A stretch of 64,000 nt of DNA, taken from assembly GCA_021805775.1 (NCBI GenBank), contig JAJZED010000001.1:84250-148249 (forward strand). Direction: 5' to 3'. The position numbers were made by a program, and so were the translations under genes. Positions 42,473-52,041 of this stretch are shown piece by piece. This DNA is from a bacterium. GTDB taxonomy: Bacteria; Vulcanimicrobiota; Vulcanimicrobiia; Vulcanimicrobiales; Vulcanimicrobiaceae. The stretch's first letter is position 1. Every line of letters begins with the position of its first letter. The notes beneath the pieces were generated by a model, which was not told where the DNA came from, did not search any database, and saw only the letters and a list, made by a program, of their open reading frames with translations.

Positions 42473-42477
42473 AACTC

Positions 42478-42494
42478 CGCCGGTGATTCCGGCG
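42478..42494. other. Perfect 6-bp inverted repeat between SPFH cluster and RND gene
   Basis: CGCCGG, loop TGATT, CCGGCG. It has no T run, so it is at best a factor-dependent or attenuating structure. It lies 5 bp after the stop of the 41858 gene and 53 bp before the RND start. Confidence 0.5.
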
Positions 42495-42547
42495 TAGTAC
42501 GCAGCGAGGCGCTTGGGCGCGTCCTCTCAAGCAAGGAGTGAAGGCGT

Positions 42548-45500
42548 ATGTGGTTGACCCGATTTGCGATATCCCGACCGATGGTCACCGCCGCGATCTT
42601 CATCGCGCTCGCCATCGCCGGCTTCGTCGCCTTCCTGCAGATCGGACGTAGCGCGAATCCGCCGGGCACCGATTTTCCGCTGGTGATCGTCGCCGCGGGA
42701 TATCCCGGGGCATCACCGCAGACGATGGAAAAATTGGTCGTCAAACCGATCGAAGACCAACTCGTCGGTACGCAAAATATGGATCAGGTGACGGCGACGA
42801 CGCAGGAAGGGAGCGCCGTCGTCTTAGTGCGCTTCAAGCTGGGAACCAACCTCGACATCGCCGCAATCGACGTCCAGCGCCGCGTCGATACCGCGCGTAT
42901 CTATATGCCCGCCGATATGGATCCGCCATCGGTGGAGCGGAACGGCGCCTCGCAACCGTTGCTCGACCTCGCGTTGAGTTCGTCGACGCTCTCGCCGATG
43001 CAACTCGCCGATCTAACCACGAATCAAATCGAGCCGATGCTGCAAGAGATTCCGAACGTCCAGACCGTCGACGTCTACGGCCTCGCAACGCGGCAGTTCA
43101 ACGTACGGCCGAACCCGGCCGCGCTCGACGGCCTGGGCGCCACGCTCGGCGACGTGTTTAATGCCGTCGCCGGAAATAATGCGAATCTTCCCGGCGGTCT
43201 TCTGGAACAGCCCACGCGCGAAGCGACCGTTTCGATCCGTTCGGGAATCGACCATGCAAGCGATATCGCGGGCATTCCGCTCGTTATTCCCGGCGCGAGC
43301 GGCAAGAATCTTCGCGTCGGCGACGTCGCAAGGGTCGACGACGGCCATATTGAAATGCGATCGATTTCGCATTACAACGGGCAACCGCGCCTCTATGTAA
43401 GTTTAGGGCGCGCCATCGGCGCCGATGAAATTACCACCACGCAGGTCGCGCGCGAACATATCAAAGAGATCGAGAAGCAATTTCCGCAGGTGACCTTCCA
43501 CGAAATCGACGCGCCGGCCGATTTCACGCAAAAGTCGCTCATCGGCGTTTGGCAGTCTCTTTTCGAAGGAGTCGTGCTGACGGCGATCGTGATGATGCTC
43601 TTCCTCCACGCGTGGCGCAACGCAGCCGTCGTGATGATCTCGATCCCGACTTCCATCTTGTCGACCTTCGTGTTGATGAAAGCGTTTGGTTTTCATATCG
43701 ATAGTATGTCGATGATGGGGCTGGCGCTTATTATCGGAATTCTCGTCGACGATTCTATCGTCGTTCTGGAAAATATCACGCGCCATCGGGAGATGGGGAA
43801 AGATTCGCACGCCGCTGCCGTCGACGGACGAACGGAGATCGGCGGGGCGGCGGTCGCGATCACCATGGTCGACGTCGTCGTTTTTCTGCCGATTGCGTTT
43901 TTGCCCGGCATCGTTGGGGCGTATCTTAAAGAATACGCGGCGGTCGTCGTCATCGCGACGCTCTTTTCGTTGTTGGTCTCCTTCACTTTGACGCCGATGT
44001 TGGCAGCGTTTTGGAGCGTCAAGAAAATCGAAAAAGAACCGCCGCGCTGGCTCGCCGCCCTCGATACCCGGCGCGCGCACTTTTCGGTGTTTATCGCGGC
44101 CGTCGTTCTCTTTGCCTCGGGAGCACTATTTCACGCCACCATTCTCAACGTATTCGGCGTGTTTGCACTCGCGCTCTTGTTGCTCAATCTTTTCGTGCAT
44201 CGTTATGGTGCGGTGCTCGATCTCTACCGTACGCGGTTGCTCCCGGCCGCGCTGCGGCACGGAAGCTTCGTGGCATTTGTATGTGCGGTGTTGCTGGTGA
44301 ATGCGCTCGCTTTGGTGGGGAACGGCAGAAATGCGATCGGCATCGATGCCGTCATCGTTATCGGCACCTTGCTGACCTACGGTTACGCCGCCTTCCTCCG
44401 AGGGCGCACGCGCGTACGGCCGTGGCTACGAGGGATAGCGTCGCTCGGCTCGCATCGTTCGACGGCTCTGGCAACGCTGATTCTGCCGCCGGTGCTTGCG
44501 GTGGCGATGACGGCGCTCGGCGGTATCAACTTCGATGTCCTTCCCGCCGAACAGACCGGACATATCCGCATGACGCTGGCGTACACCCCCGGCACCCCGA
44601 TCGGCGTGACGGCGAAGGGTGTCGACGCTATCGAACAGGCGATTATGAAACTTCCGGGGGTGAAGTCGGTGAGCTCGACTGTGGGGAGGATGCCCTCGGG
44701 CTGGGGCTCGCTCACCGGCGGCAATTACGCGCAACTCGATGCGAACATGCACGCCGTCGATCGTGGCGCAACGAATGCGACGATTGCAAAGATTCGCGCC
44801 TTCGCCGCACTCGCGCCGGGCGGAGATTTCCAGGTCGCCGGTGACACGGGGAGCGGCAGCGGTCAGCCGATCTTTTACGCCGTGCAAGGACCCGACAACG
44901 AAATCGACGCCGCCGCCGAAAAGGTCGCCAACGTATTGCGACAGACGAAGGGTTCGGTCAACGTGCAGACATCCGCCGAGGTCGCCGCGCCGGAACTACG
45001 AGTCGCGATAGAACGCGGGAAAGCGATTTTGCTCGGCGTCTCGCCGGCGGCCGCCGCCGAAGCCGCGCGCATCGCGATTGCCGGGGCGGTAGCGACGCGC
45101 GTGCGAACGCCGAACGGCCTTATCGACGTCTACGTACAATTTCCAAAAGCCGACCGCAGCACGCTCGCGCAATTGCAGAACGTGAAAGTTCGCGCCTCGG
45201 ACGGGACGCTGATCCCTCTGGGCGACTTGGCGCGTTTCCGCTGGGAAAAAGCGCCGACGAAGATCGAACGTTACGATCGCCAACGCGTCGTCAACGTGCT
45301 CGGCGACGTCCTGCCCGGCTACGCCCTCGGCGCCGTCGTCGCTCCGCTCGAAAAGAAATTGAGCGAGCCCGGCTTCCTGCCCGCCGGCGTCCACCTAAAG
45401 GCGCAGGGAGACACGCAGTTTCTCTCCGAAACGCTCGCGAACATGGGAATCGCTCTGCTGACTTCGTTCGGGCTCGTCTATTTGCTGATGGTGATTCTCT

Positions 45501-46006
45501 ACGGGAATCTGCTCGAGCCGCTCATCGTGATGTTCTCGGTTCCGGTTGCAATCGTCGGTGCGCTGATGCTGCTGGCGTTTATGGGGCATCTTCCCGGCGA
45601 ACTCGGCCAGTCGCTCAATATTATCTCGATGTTGGGAATCGTGATGCTCTTCGGGTTGGTCGCGAAAAACGGTATCTTGTTGGTCGATTACTCGAATACG
45701 CTCTGCAAGCGCGGAATGCGCGTGCGCGATGCCGTGCTCGAAGCCGCTGCCACGCGATTCCGCCCGATTCTTATGACGACGGCGGCGATGATCTTCGGAA
45801 TGTTGCCGCTCGCGCTTGGTTTCGCCGAGGGAGCGGAGTGGCGCCAAGCGATGGGCACCGTGATCATCGGCGGCCTGCTCTCTTCGCTGGTGCTCACACT
45901 CTTTCTCGTTCCGATGATCTACAACACGTGGATGGGTGCGCTCGAGCGACGGGCGGATCGGCGCGCGGTTCGCGCCGAGCTCTCGCCGGTGGGTGCGACG
46001 CATTAA
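42548..46006 (+). CDS. RND family transporter with enlarged central membrane region
   Basis: A proton-driven efflux pump of the HAE-1/AcrB type. It has 1152 residues, while the family is usually near 1030-1050. It shows the N-terminal FAISRPMVTAAIFIALAIAG, porter-domain stretches (QEGSAVVLVRFKLGTNLDIA, PRLYVSLGRA), the proton-relay aspartates in LIIGILVDDSIVVLENI and the partner lysine in LFGLVAKNGILLVDYSN. The extra length lies at about residues 505-635, between the sixth and seventh standard helices, and contains about four more hydrophobic segments. AAGGAG precedes the ATG. No membrane-fusion protein or TolC-like gene is adjacent. Confidence 0.93.
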   Translation: MWLTRFAISRPMVTAAIFIALAIAGFVAFLQIGRSANPPGTDFPLVIVAAGYPGASPQTMEKLVVKPIEDQLVGTQNMDQVTATTQEGSAVVLVRFKLGTNLDIAAIDVQRRVDTARIYMPADMDPPSVERNGASQPLLDLALSSSTLSPMQLADLTTNQIEPMLQEIPNVQTVDVYGLATRQFNVRPNPAALDGLGATLGDVFNAVAGNNANLPGGLLEQPTREATVSIRSGIDHASDIAGIPLVIPGASGKNLRVGDVARVDDGHIEMRSISHYNGQPRLYVSLGRAIGADEITTTQVAREHIKEIEKQFPQVTFHEIDAPADFTQKSLIGVWQSLFEGVVLTAIVMMLFLHAWRNAAVVMISIPTSILSTFVLMKAFGFHIDSMSMMGLALIIGILVDDSIVVLENITRHREMGKDSHAAAVDGRTEIGGAAVAITMVDVVVFLPIAFLPGIVGAYLKEYAAVVVIATLFSLLVSFTLTPMLAAFWSVKKIEKEPPRWLAALDTRRAHFSVFIAAVVLFASGALFHATILNVFGVFALALLLLNLFVHRYGAVLDLYRTRLLPAALRHGSFVAFVCAVLLVNALALVGNGRNAIGIDAVIVIGTLLTYGYAAFLRGRTRVRPWLRGIASLGSHRSTALATLILPPVLAVAMTALGGINFDVLPAEQTGHIRMTLAYTPGTPIGVTAKGVDAIEQAIMKLPGVKSVSSTVGRMPSGWGSLTGGNYAQLDANMHAVDRGATNATIAKIRAFAALAPGGDFQVAGDTGSGSGQPIFYAVQGPDNEIDAAAEKVANVLRQTKGSVNVQTSAEVAAPELRVAIERGKAILLGVSPAAAAEAARIAIAGAVATRVRTPNGLIDVYVQFPKADRSTLAQLQNVKVRASDGTLIPLGDLARFRWEKAPTKIERYDRQRVVNVLGDVLPGYALGAVVAPLEKKLSEPGFLPAGVHLKAQGDTQFLSETLANMGIALLTSFGLVYLLMVILYGNLLEPLIVMFSVPVAIVGALMLLAFMGHLPGELGQSLNIISMLGIVMLFGLVAKNGILLVDYSNTLCKRGMRVRDAVLEAAATRFRPILMTTAAMIFGMLPLALGFAEGAEWRQAMGTVIIGGLLSSLVLTLFLVPMIYNTWMGALERRADRRAVRAELSPVGATH

Positions 46007-46760
46007 CGGTCGTTCGGTATTGGTGACCGGAGCGGCCTCGGGGCTCGCTTCCGGAATTGCAGCGGGGCTCGCGCGCGATGGATTCGCTCGCGTTGCGATA
46101 ACGTGGCGCGAGAGCTCCCCGGAGGAGACCCTCGCTCGCATTCGTGCCGCCGGGGCAACGGCAAGCGCGACGCAAATCGACTTTCTCGCCGAGCAACACG
46201 AGATCGAGCGCGCGCTCGAGCTGTGCGTGAGCGAGCATGGCCCATTCGACACGCTCGTTCATGCCGTCGGTCCGTTGCGTTTCGCGCCGTTAGAACGCGC
46301 GGAGGGCGACGCGTTTCGCGCGATGTTCGACGGTAACGTTCGCAGCGCGTTGCTTGCCGCGAGGGCCGTCCTCCCCGCAATGCGCGCCGCAGGCTTCGGA
46401 AGGATCGTCGCCTTCGGCATGAACGGATCCGCGCAGGCCGGCGCGGCGCCGGGGCTTGGCCTCCATGCAGCGGCGAAGAGCGCGCTCGTATCCTTGCTGC
46501 GCACGCTCGCCGTCGAAGTGGCGGGGAGCGGCATTACCGTAAACGCCGTCGAGCCCGGCGATATCCGCGAAAAGACGCTCGAACGTGCCGAGGCGCGCAA
46601 GCGACCGGCAGCTAATCCGGTCGGCCGCGCCGGCTCCTACGAGGATGTGCTCGACGCGGTGCGTTTCTTCGTCGCGCCCGAGCGCGATTTTATCACCGGC
46701 GTCGTTCTTCCGGTAACCGGGGGGCTCCAGGGGCCGCACGAGCGAAATATACCGGGATGA
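45993..46760 (+). CDS. Short-chain dehydrogenase/reductase-like protein lacking the catalytic Tyr
   Basis: A Rossmann-fold SDR of 255 residues from GTG 45993, overlapping the RND gene by 14 bp. The cofactor loop is VLVTGAASGLASGIAAGLA, where the last Gly of TGxxxGxG is Ala. VHAVGP stands where NNAG is usual. The active-site helix reads GLGLHAAAKSALVSLLRTLA: Lys162 of YxxxK is kept but Tyr is replaced by His158. TVNAVEPGDI and FITGVVLPVTGG follow as in typical SDRs. It may be a reductase with altered chemistry or a non-catalytic binder. The substrate is unknown. Its stop overlaps the next ATG. Confidence 0.82.
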   Translation: MRRINGRSVLVTGAASGLASGIAAGLARDGFARVAITWRESSPEETLARIRAAGATASATQIDFLAEQHEIERALELCVSEHGPFDTLVHAVGPLRFAPLERAEGDAFRAMFDGNVRSALLAARAVLPAMRAAGFGRIVAFGMNGSAQAGAAPGLGLHAAAKSALVSLLRTLAVEVAGSGITVNAVEPGDIREKTLERAEARKRPAANPVGRAGSYEDVLDAVRFFVAPERDFITGVVLPVTGGLQGPHERNIPG

Positions 46761-49321
46761 CTTTTGCTCAGCGTATCGACGACGCCCACCGTGCCTTTGC
46801 TTTGCCGGGAGCGCGAGATCGGTACGGTCCCGATAAAACGGTCGAAGTCGAAGAGATCCTGCTTACGCTCGAGCCGCGCCTGGCAGAAGCGGTGCTCGAC
46901 GGCGTTTGCACCACGCGTATACGAGCCCTCGACGAACCCGTCGATCGGCTGGCATTCGACGCCGTCGATCTCGCGGTCAGTTCGGTAACCAGAGACGGCC
47001 AACCGCAACAGTATCGCGCGCGCGACGGTCGGTTGGAGATTCAGTTCGATCCGGTGCTTGCAGCAGGCGAACGCTGCGAGGTGAGCGTCGTCTACCGCGT
47101 GACGCGTCCGCGGGCCGGACTTTTTTTTATTGCCTCGAGCTCGGCGTATCCTCAAAAGGTCGCCCATTGCTGGACGCAGAGCCAGGACGAAAACGCTCGC
47201 TACTGGTTTCCCTGTCTCGATTATCCGCACTCCAAACAACCGACCGAGACGACGGTCGTCGTCGACGCAGGTTTATTCGCTCTAGCGAACGGCGAGTTGG
47301 TCGAACGCCGCGATGAAGCGGGCAAGAGCCTCTTTCGCTACCGACAAGCGGTAAAACATAGCACCTATCTCATGACGATGGTTGCCGGGCCGTTCGAAGA
47401 GATCGATCTCGGCACTGCGGGGGCGGCGAAAATTCCGGTGCTTCTCTATGCGTTGCCGGGGCGCGCCGATGACGCGCGTCGCGCGTTCGGCAAAACGCCT
47501 GCGATGATCGACTTGTTCGAAGAACGAATCGGCACGCAATACCCGTTCGCGCGATATTCGCAGATCGCCGTGAGCGATTTTATTTTCGGCGGAATGGAAA
47601 ATACGTCGGCGACGACGCAGACGGATCGGGTGCTTCACGACGAACGCGCGGCGCTCGATTACTCCGCCGATTTTCTTGCGGCGCACGAACTCGCGCATCA
47701 ATGGTTCGGCGATTTGCTCACCTGCCGAGACTGGGCGCACGCTTGGCTCAACGAAGGCTTTGCAACGTTTTTTGAGGGCGTCTGGTTCGAGCGCGATCTC
47801 GGATACGACGAATATCTCTACCACCACTTCGGCTGCCTTTCGAGATATCTCGACGAAGATGCGACGCGCTATCGGCGCCCGATCGTCTGCAATCGTTTTC
47901 GCGATCCGATTGAGTTGTTCGACCGTCATCTCTACGAAAAAGGTGCGTCGGTGCTGCACATTTTGCGCCGCGACCTCGGCGAGGCGCGATTCTGGCGATC
48001 TATTCGCCACTATGTCGCACAGAACGCACAGCGGAACGTTGAGACGATCGATCTCGTGCGCGCGATCGAAGAGAGCACGGGGCGCAACATGCGCGGGTTC
48101 TTCGATCGATGGGTGATGAAGGCCGGGCATCCCGAGTTGAAGATCGCGGCGACGTGGGACGCGAAACGTTCGGCATTAACGATTGCCGTCGACCAAGAAC
48201 AGGCGATCGATGAGGAGCATCCGCCGTTCCCGTTCGATCTGCCGGTCGGCCTTTTCGACGAACGCCCGCAATCGTTGCGACGCGATGCGGGATGCGAGCC
48301 GATCGTCGGCGAGCAGCGTCTGGTTTTGCGGGTGGAGCGGCAAAACGAGCGTTTCGTCATTCCTCGCACGCGCGAGCCGCAATTGATTCGCATCGATCCC
48401 GGAGCCGGGATTCTCGGAAAGGTGCGCTTTGCGCTCGGTGCGAGCGCCGCGGCAAACGTTCTCGTCGTCGATCCCGACCCGATAGCGCGAATTCGTGCCG
48501 CCGACGAACTCGTACGTGACGAAGGAAGCGCGGCGCGTTCCGCGCTTTCCGAAGCTTTCCGCAGCGAGCCGTTTTGGGGCGTACTCGCCGAAACGGCGCG
48601 GATGCTCGGCGCGAGCCGAGCTCCATGGGCGCGAGATATTCTCCTCCAAGCGCTCGAACACGAGCACCCGAAAGTGCGTCGCGCCGTCGCCGAGGCATTG
48701 GGAAACTGGCGCGAATCGGCGGTCGCCGACGCACTCGTCGTTCGAGCACGCGAGGATGCATCGTATCTCGTCTGCGCGGCGGCGGCACACGCGCTTGGAA
48801 AGACGCGCGACCATCGCGCGCTCGATCTCTTAACCGCGCTCTCGGATCAGCAGAGTTGGAATGGAACGATCGAAGCCGGTGCGGTCCGCGGCTTAGCCGA
48901 GCTCGCCGACGAGCGGGCCCTTCCGGCAATACTCTCCGCTTCGGCTCTCGGGCGCGATGAAGGACTACGGCGCGCCGCGGTTGCAGCGCTCGGACGTTTC
49001 GGAGAACTCGTCGAAGCGAAGCGCGGTGCGGCGATCGACGCGACGATCGGCTTGCTCGACGACCAAGCGTTTTTAGTGCAACTCGCCGCCATCTCTGCAC
49101 TCGAAGGACTCGGCGATGCGCGCGCACTCGGCGCGCTCGACCGATTGGCGCGAAGCGCGCACGATGGGCGCGCGCGCCGCGATGCCGCCGAGGCGGCGAT
49201 GACGATCCGAGAAGGGTTACGCGTTCCCGCTCAGGTGATGCATTTACGCGAAGATATCGACCGGTTGCGTGAAGAGCAAAAGAAGATCGCCGAGCGAATC
49301 GCGTCTCTCGAGACTCCGTAA
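46757..49321 (+). CDS. M1 family aminopeptidase with C-terminal HEAT repeats
   Basis: A zinc aminopeptidase of 854 residues. The catalytic domain has the substrate-binding FGGMENTSATT (about 277-287), the zinc site HELAHQWFG (His310, Glu311, His314) and NEGFATFFE with Glu333. The transition-state tyrosine is likely in LYEKGASVLHILRRDLG. Instead of the usual ERAP/PepN C-terminal domain, residues of about 600-825 form HEAT-like repeats (VRRAVAEALGNWRESAVADA, LRRAAVAALGRFGEL), and the end is a coiled coil (REDIDRLREEQKKIAERIAS). No signal peptide is present. The layout resembles Gly-rich M1 proteins of deep-branching bacteria. Confidence 0.93.
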   Translation: MTFAQRIDDAHRAFALPGARDRYGPDKTVEVEEILLTLEPRLAEAVLDGVCTTRIRALDEPVDRLAFDAVDLAVSSVTRDGQPQQYRARDGRLEIQFDPVLAAGERCEVSVVYRVTRPRAGLFFIASSSAYPQKVAHCWTQSQDENARYWFPCLDYPHSKQPTETTVVVDAGLFALANGELVERRDEAGKSLFRYRQAVKHSTYLMTMVAGPFEEIDLGTAGAAKIPVLLYALPGRADDARRAFGKTPAMIDLFEERIGTQYPFARYSQIAVSDFIFGGMENTSATTQTDRVLHDERAALDYSADFLAAHELAHQWFGDLLTCRDWAHAWLNEGFATFFEGVWFERDLGYDEYLYHHFGCLSRYLDEDATRYRRPIVCNRFRDPIELFDRHLYEKGASVLHILRRDLGEARFWRSIRHYVAQNAQRNVETIDLVRAIEESTGRNMRGFFDRWVMKAGHPELKIAATWDAKRSALTIAVDQEQAIDEEHPPFPFDLPVGLFDERPQSLRRDAGCEPIVGEQRLVLRVERQNERFVIPRTREPQLIRIDPGAGILGKVRFALGASAAANVLVVDPDPIARIRAADELVRDEGSAARSALSEAFRSEPFWGVLAETARMLGASRAPWARDILLQALEHEHPKVRRAVAEALGNWRESAVADALVVRAREDASYLVCAAAAHALGKTRDHRALDLLTALSDQQSWNGTIEAGAVRGLAELADERALPAILSASALGRDEGLRRAAVAALGRFGELVEAKRGAAIDATIGLLDDQAFLVQLAAISALEGLGDARALGALDRLARSAHDGRARRDAAEAAMTIREGLRVPAQVMHLREDIDRLREEQKKIAERIASLETP

Positions 49322-50618
49322 GCGCATAGCGATCGTCGCGACGCTGCTCTTTGCGGCGTACGCGTTGGTCGTTATCGTTTTTGCGGCACATCGAAGGCCC
49401 GAAGCACCCGCCGCGGCAGCGCTTAGCTTTGCGCGGGCGACGCCGATACCCGTGCGCCCACCGGAACGCTACGTACCGTGGAACGGCGAGGCGCGTGCTG
49501 CGATCGCTCGAAAGATCGCTCGCCTTTTCGCACCCTCGTTGCGGGGTGCGCGCCGATACAGTCTCCTCGTCGTCGACGAACGCGGTCATACGCTTTTTGC
49601 CGATCGCGCCGCGAGCACGGCCGCCCCGGCATCGGCACAAAAGATTATCGTCGCCGAGACGGCGCTACGCGTGCTCGGCCCCAACTTTCGTTTCCCCACG
49701 TTACTCGTTGCGCGAGCGCCGTATCGAAGCACGTCGCGGATCGGGACATTGTGGGCGGTCGGTTCGGGCGACCCAAGCCTGCTCGCAAGCGACCTTCGGA
49801 ATGCGGCCCGCGCACTGCGCGCGGCCGGCGTAAAAAGCGTCGCGCGCATCGCCGTCGATCCAAGCGCAAGTCTCGGTGCGGAGATCAATCCGCATTGGAA
49901 CCCGGAAGACGACGGCGCTCCGTATCAAGCGCCGACCTCCGCGCTCTCCGTCGACGGGAATCTCGACGGCTCGGTTCCCGTCACCGATCCCAATCGCTAC
50001 GCCGCCGAAAGTTTAAGAAAGGCGCTCGTGCGTGTCGGCATCGTAGTCGGAACGCGCACGCTCGTAAGCCCCGCACCGCTAACCGCGTCGATTTGGTGGA
50101 ACCATCGCTCCGCGCCGTTGCGCGACCTCGAGCGGCACATGTTGGTGCAATCCGATAATCATTACGCCGAGCAATTACTTCGTGCGGTCGCGTTGCGCGC
50201 GTACGGCCGCGCGAGCGTCGCAGACGGCATCCGCGCCGAACGCAAGATGTTGCGACGCATGCACGTACCGACGCCGGGAATAAAGCTGCTCGACGGCTCG
50301 GGGCTCAGTCACGGAAATCGCGTTGCCGCCCTGACGCTGGCGACCTTACTTTTGCGTACGCGCGGAACCGGCGTCTACGACATGCATCCGCTTTTGGCGC
50401 GAGCCGACCTCGATGGGACCTTACAAGGCATCGATTTCGGCCCGGCGGATGGGCGCGTACGTGCAAAAACCGGACATCTCGACGATGCATCCTCGCTTGA
50501 AGGATACGTACGCACGCGTCGGCACGGAGAGGTCATTTTTGCGTTCTTGGTTAACGGCTCGCCGGGTGACCCCGATAGATCGATGCGCCGCAGCGTTGAA
50601 GCCCTCTCGTTGATGTAA
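49269..50618 (+). CDS. dacB: D-alanyl-D-alanine carboxypeptidase, PBP4/S13 family
   Basis: A periplasmic penicillin-binding protein that trims or cleaves peptidoglycan cross-links. GTG 49269 is the only start before the membrane helix (IAIVATLLFAAYALVVIVF), so the gene overlaps the aminopeptidase by 53 bp. The 449 residues contain all three motifs: SxxK as SAQK in PASAQKIIVAETALRV, SDN in LVQSDNHYAEQLLRAV, and KTG in RAKTGHLDDASSLEGYV. PHWNPEDDGAPYQAPTSALSVDGN is the S13 tyrosine/Asp-rich region between motifs 1 and 2. The helix may act as an uncleaved anchor. Confidence 0.92.
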   Translation: MKSKRRSPSESRLSRLRKRIAIVATLLFAAYALVVIVFAAHRRPEAPAAAALSFARATPIPVRPPERYVPWNGEARAAIARKIARLFAPSLRGARRYSLLVVDERGHTLFADRAASTAAPASAQKIIVAETALRVLGPNFRFPTLLVARAPYRSTSRIGTLWAVGSGDPSLLASDLRNAARALRAAGVKSVARIAVDPSASLGAEINPHWNPEDDGAPYQAPTSALSVDGNLDGSVPVTDPNRYAAESLRKALVRVGIVVGTRTLVSPAPLTASIWWNHRSAPLRDLERHMLVQSDNHYAEQLLRAVALRAYGRASVADGIRAERKMLRRMHVPTPGIKLLDGSGLSHGNRVAALTLATLLLRTRGTGVYDMHPLLARADLDGTLQGIDFGPADGRVRAKTGHLDDASSLEGYVRTRRHGEVIFAFLVNGSPGDPDRSMRRSVEALSLM

Positions 50619-50628
50619 GAAGATCGCG

Positions 50629-52041
50629 ATGGACGAACCTTTTACCGCGCAGAGCGCACAACGTATTCTCGATCGCGCGTTGCGCGACGGCGGTCTTTTC
50701 GCCGATATTTTTTGCGAACGCCGTTCGAGCGTTCGTATGAGTTTGCAAGAAGGCGCAATTCACGAGGCCGCGCTTTCGCAGAATTATGGAGCCGGAGTTC
50801 GCGTCGTCGTCGGTGAATCGGCCGGATACGCCTACAGCGAAGATATCTCCGAAGAGCGTTTGTTGGAGGCGGCGGCGCGAGCCGCGGCGATCGCGCGGCT
50901 GACCGCCGAAGGCGGCTCCCGTTCGGCGCACCTGGGAACGCTCGAACGCTCGAACGACGGACTCTACGACCGCAATCGCTCCGAAAACGCCGCTCCGCGA
51001 ATTTTAGCCGCCCTTTTAGAGCGTACCGAAAGTGCGGCGCGAGATAGCGACGCAAAAATCGTCGGCGTCAACGCGCATGTGGTCGATGAGTTGCAAGAGA
51101 TCTGGATCGCACGCAGCGACGGATCGTTCCGTTCCGACCGTCGGCCGATGGTGACGTTGGGCGTTCAATGCATCGCGCGCCTCGGAAACGAACGCGGCAC
51201 CGGCTATTGTGCCGACGGCGGGCGAACGTCGGTCGCCTTCTTCGAATCGATGACGCCGGAGCAGATCGCGCGTGAATCGGCGCGAATCGCCCTCGTGAAT
51301 CTCGATGCGCGGCCGGCCCCCGCCGGTGAGTTCGAGACGTTGCTCGGTGCGGGCGGCGGCGGCGTATTGTTGCATGAGGCCGTAGGACACGGATTGGAAG
51401 GCGATTTTAACCGTCAAGGCGTCTCGCTCTATAGCGGCAGAATCGGCGAACGGGTTGCGAGCGAACTCGTCACGATTTACGATGACGGCGATATTCCCGA
51501 GGAGCGCGGCAGCACGTCGTTCGACGACGAGGGAACTCCCTGCGGGCACACGGTGTTGGTCGAAGGCGGGATATTGCGCGGCTATTTGCACGACGAACTT
51601 AATGCACGGTTAATGGGGATGAACTCGACCGGAAACGGCAGGCGACAATCGTTTCGGCATTTGCCGCAACCGCGGATGTGCAACACCTATATGCCCCCCG
51701 GCGATGCGCACCTCGAGGAGATGATTGCGTCGATCGAAAACGGGATCTATGCGAAGTCGTTTGCCGGCGGACAAGTAAATATCGGGAAAGGCGACTTCGT
51801 TTTTATGATCGCCGAAGGGTATCGCATCGAACGCGGGCGTCTCGGCGCGGCGGTGAAAAACGCAACGATCGTCGGTAACGGTCCCGATGCGATGACGAAG
51901 GTCACCGCCGTTGGTAACGATGCGCGCCTCGCACGACGGCATTATACCTGCGGTAAGGGAGGGCAGAGCGTGCCCGTCGGAGTCGGCATGCCGACGCTGA
52001 AGATTTCGGCGATGAGTCTCGGAGGCACAGAAGGTGCGTGA
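50629..52041 (+). CDS. tldD: Metalloprotease TldD
   Basis: The catalytic subunit of the TldD/TldE heterodimer, which degrades unfolded peptides and matures some RiPP precursors. The 470-residue protein has the zinc motif LLHEAVGHGLEGDF (HExxxH), GAGGGGVLLHE, STSFDDEGTPCGHTVLVEGG, YLHDELNARLMG and the final cysteine region HYTCGKGGQSVPVG. The ATG follows the carboxypeptidase stop by 10 bp with AAGAAG upstream. The partner gene tldE overlaps its end. No RiPP precursor or other modification enzyme was noticed in the window. Confidence 0.96.
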   Translation: MDEPFTAQSAQRILDRALRDGGLFADIFCERRSSVRMSLQEGAIHEAALSQNYGAGVRVVVGESAGYAYSEDISEERLLEAAARAAAIARLTAEGGSRSAHLGTLERSNDGLYDRNRSENAAPRILAALLERTESAARDSDAKIVGVNAHVVDELQEIWIARSDGSFRSDRRPMVTLGVQCIARLGNERGTGYCADGGRTSVAFFESMTPEQIARESARIALVNLDARPAPAGEFETLLGAGGGGVLLHEAVGHGLEGDFNRQGVSLYSGRIGERVASELVTIYDDGDIPEERGSTSFDDEGTPCGHTVLVEGGILRGYLHDELNARLMGMNSTGNGRRQSFRHLPQPRMCNTYMPPGDAHLEEMIASIENGIYAKSFAGGQVNIGKGDFVFMIAEGYRIERGRLGAAVKNATIVGNGPDAMTKVTAVGNDARLARRHYTCGKGGQSVPVGVGMPTLKISAMSLGGTEGA

